NCBI GenBank assembly: GCA_037833965.1 | Contig: AP031356.1 | Span: 14,840,501 to 14,904,500, forward strand | DNA length: 64,000 nt | Source of the DNA: Marchantia polymorpha subsp. ruderalis | Taxonomy: Eukaryota > Streptophyta > Marchantiopsida > Marchantiales > Marchantiaceae | Reading direction: 5' to 3' | Part shown: piece by piece, positions 62,192 to 64,000 of the stretch | How the letters are laid out: each line of letters opens with the position of its first letter | Numbering within the stretch: position 1 is the stretch's first letter | Made by a program: the position numbers and the translations under genes | The notes under the pieces: generated by a model | What the model was told of the DNA's origin: nothing | What the model saw: the letters and a program-made list of their open reading frames with translations, nothing else | Database searches by the model: none

Positions 62192-64000
62192 TCACATGTG
62201 GTATTTCTTCAACCGCCACCCGTTGACTCGGGTGCCTAACAAATCGCCGGCCAGGTCCGCAAGTTGGATGGATCCATTCGGGAAGACTTCGACAACCCTG
62301 TAAGGTCCCATCCACCTTAGGTGCAGTTTGCCTGGGAATCTGGCATGCCTGCTGTCGTAGAGCAATGCCAAATCACCTGCCTGCAGGAGTACCGGTTTGA
62401 TCTTTCTATCGTATCTCTCTTTTTGGCGGAGCTGGATTTTCCTGGTGCGATCTTCGGCGTCTCTTCTCCGCTCATCCAGCAGCGTGACTTCCTGTAACCT
62501 GTAGAGCTGACTCTCCTCTGCGCCCATCCTCTGCAAATCCAACGTTCGTTGGGTGGGTACTTCAAATTCGATCGGGAGGATCGGGTGTTGCCCATACACC
62601 AGAAAGTATGGTGTCTGTTTGGTCGTGATCTTCTCAGCTGTGCGGTACGCCCATAGAGCGGCTGCTAGCTTCGTATCCCAGTCGTGAGCGTGATTCACCG
62701 TGACCTTGAGTAGTATTTTACACAGCAGACCATTGGACTTCTCCGTCAGTCCATTTGCCTTGGGATTGTATGGAGTAGTCTTCCGGTGCTTGATGTGGAA
62801 ATACCGTGTCAGATCTTCGATGATCTGATTCAGAAAATGCGTGCCCCGGTCGCTGACTAGCTCTAAGGGACATCCGTAGCGTGTGATGATCGACTCAAAC
62901 AAGAATGCTGCCACTGTGGCAGCATCATCCTTTCTGGTGGCTCTGGCCTCTACCATTTTGGTGGCGTAGTCCGTTGCTACCAGAATGTAGCGCCTTCGTG
63001 TACTTCTAGTCACTGGTTGTATCGGCCCTACAAAGTCAATACCCCACTTTTCGAAAGGTGCCAGAGGCATGATGGGAGTCAGGGGCCAGCGTGTTGTAGG
63101 CGTCGGTCTCCCCGTCCTCTGGCAACTATCGCACTTGCGGATGTAATCGAGAACATCCTTAAACATGGTCGGCCACCAATATCCCGCATTTAGGATCTTT
63201 GTGACCGTGTTCCTGGTGGCATAGTGTCCGCCCGCCTCCTCTGTGTGCATCGCACTCACTATTCTTGGTACTTCTGATTCCTCCAGGCATCTGCATAAGC
63301 GCTCATCCGCCATCTTCTTGAACAAAACCCCCTGCTGGAGTTGGTACGGGCCTGCCTTATGAATAAAGACAGTTCGCTGTTCCAAATCCATGCCCTCGGG
63401 GCACTGGAGGGTTAGCAGATATCGATACAGGTCGGCATAGCGGGACTCATGTCCTGCAGACAACTGAAATAACTCTTCATCTGGAAAATCGTCCACCAAT
63501 TCCTCCTCTGTCGGCTGGGTCCATAATCGGGACAAGTAATCCGCATTTTCATGGTGCACCCCTTTCCTGGTCTGGACTGTGTAGGTGAACTCTTGTAGTA
63601 ACAACACCCACCTGGCGATCCGACCGGATAGGTCGGCTTTCTTAACTAGGTGTTGCAATGCGTAGTGGTCCACATGGAACACAAACTCGTAACAGATTAG
63701 GTAGTGACGGAACTTTTTACAGGAGTACACCATCCCCAACGCTTCTCTCTCCGTCGTGGTGTACTTCCGCTCCGCTAGAGACAGCTGTCGGCTCGCGAAG
63801 TAGATCGGGTAGTCCTTTTTGTTGTCATCCTTTTGACTCAGTACTACACCGATGGCGAATGCCGAAGTGTCAACGTAAACATGGAATGGTCGATTCCAGT
63901 CTGGACTCCTTAGTACGGGAGCAGTCGTGAGTTTCGCTTTCAGAGCTTCAAATGCTGTCTGCTGGTTCGCACCCCAAGCATAAGGCTCGTCCTTCTTCAA
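62192..64000 (-). CDS. pol: Pol of A2 (RNase H and integrase part), cut by window edge
   Basis: Open for 602 codons to the right edge. The part seen begins after RT (LKKDEPYAWGANQQ). RNase H motif VDTSAFAIGVVLSQ, integrase zinc finger (CDSCQRTG), D-D-E residues (GIDFVGP, SDRGTHF, NGLTEKSNG), GPY motif and terminal RVNGWRLKKYHM are present. Nearly identical to A1 pol over this stretch. Confidence 0.92.
   Translation of the reverse strand: MKKDEPYAWGANQQTAFEALKAKLTTAPVLRSPDWNRPFHVYVDTSAFAIGVVLSQKDDNKKDYPIYFASRQLSLAERKYTTTEREALGMVYSCKKFRHYLICYEFVFHVDHYALQHLVKKADLSGRIARWVLLLQEFTYTVQTRKGVHHENADYLSRLWTQPTEEELVDDFPDEELFQLSAGHESRYADLYRYLLTLQCPEGMDLEQRTVFIHKAGPYQLQQGVLFKKMADERLCRCLEESEVPRIVSAMHTEEAGGHYATRNTVTKILNAGYWWPTMFKDVLDYIRKCDSCQRTGRPTPTTRWPLTPIMPLAPFEKWGIDFVGPIQPVTRSTRRRYILVATDYATKMVEARATRKDDAATVAAFLFESIITRYGCPLELVSDRGTHFLNQIIEDLTRYFHIKHRKTTPYNPKANGLTEKSNGLLCKILLKVTVNHAHDWDTKLAAALWAYRTAEKITTKQTPYFLVYGQHPILPIEFEVPTQRTLDLQRMGAEESQLYRLQEVTLLDERRRDAEDRTRKIQLRQKERYDRKIKPVLLQAGDLALLYDSRHARFPGKLHLRWMGPYRVVEVFPNGSIQLADLAGDLLGTRVNGWRLKKYHM

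Larger units (their letters stand above)
57420..64000 (-). mobile_element. Family A element A2 (-), running off the right edge
   Basis: From left to right on the plus strand: 3' LTR (57420-62154, outer end partial), polypurine tract complement (62157-62167), then pol in reverse (62192-64000). gag, the 5' LTR and most of RT lie outside. Close to A1 in sequence, and the pol part seen is open. Confidence 0.93.

Noticed and set aside
1-64000. Host genes, tRNA or rRNA genes
   Set aside because: Every stretch could be assigned to LTRs, internal regions or short joins of the three retrotransposon families; nothing was left that looked like a host gene.

Overview
This 64 kb window holds no host gene that I can recognise. 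It is a nest of Ty3/gypsy LTR retrotransposons from a nuclear plant genome. Evidence: gag with three CCHC zinc knuckles, an aspartic protease with a DSG motif, reverse transcriptase (FIDD), RNase H, an HHCC/DDE integrase with a GPY module and no chromodomain, a primer binding site matching the 3' end of plant tRNA-Asp, G/A-rich polypurine tracts, TG...CA termini and 5-bp target duplications. Together these fit the plant non-chromovirus (OTA-like) branch. A seed-free land plant such as a bryophyte or lycophyte is my weak guess.

Three related families occur. Family A has LTRs of about 5.4 kb, family B LTRs of about 4.9 kb, and family C is an older, more diverged relative of A. All three carry a long reading frame INSIDE the LTR, in U3, upstream of the LTR TATA box. 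It is open over its full length in five A LTRs (1039-1050 aa) and one B LTR (851 aa). The protein has a conserved N-terminal domain, a fast-changing Pro/Arg/Ser-rich linker studded with DNA palindromes, an acidic patch and a long C-terminal coiled coil. I cannot place it in a named family. It is the most interesting object here.

Layout: 1-3179, A LTR (-), running off the left edge. 3180-3830, A LTR piece (-). 3876-20237, nearly whole family A element A1 (+): LTR, gag-pro, pol, LTR. 20238-21812, A LTR piece (-). 21813-22486, B LTR piece (-). 22487-23854, end of pol and start of the 3' LTR of an old C element (+). That C LTR resumes at 47708-51101 and 56511-56855. It is split first by an A LTR (-) at 23855-26501 plus 46832-47702, which is itself split by family B element B1 (+, 26502-46825). 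B1's 5' LTR is split in turn by solo A LTR E (-, 29710-35100). The C LTR is split a second time by solo A LTR G (-, 51102-56505). 56856-57399 is an LTR start (+). 57420-64000 is the 3' LTR and pol of another A element (-), running off the right edge.

The order of insertion can be read from the nesting: C, then the D/F LTR, then B1, then solo LTR E. The two LTRs of A1 differ at about seven sites by eye over 5.16 kb (about 0.14%). Those of B1 differ at about 17 sites over 4.3 kb (about 0.4%). Both are therefore young insertions. Within an element, the LTR would supply promoter and termination signals, gag-pro the particle and protease, pol the RT/RNase H/integrase, and the U3 frame a third product of unknown role.
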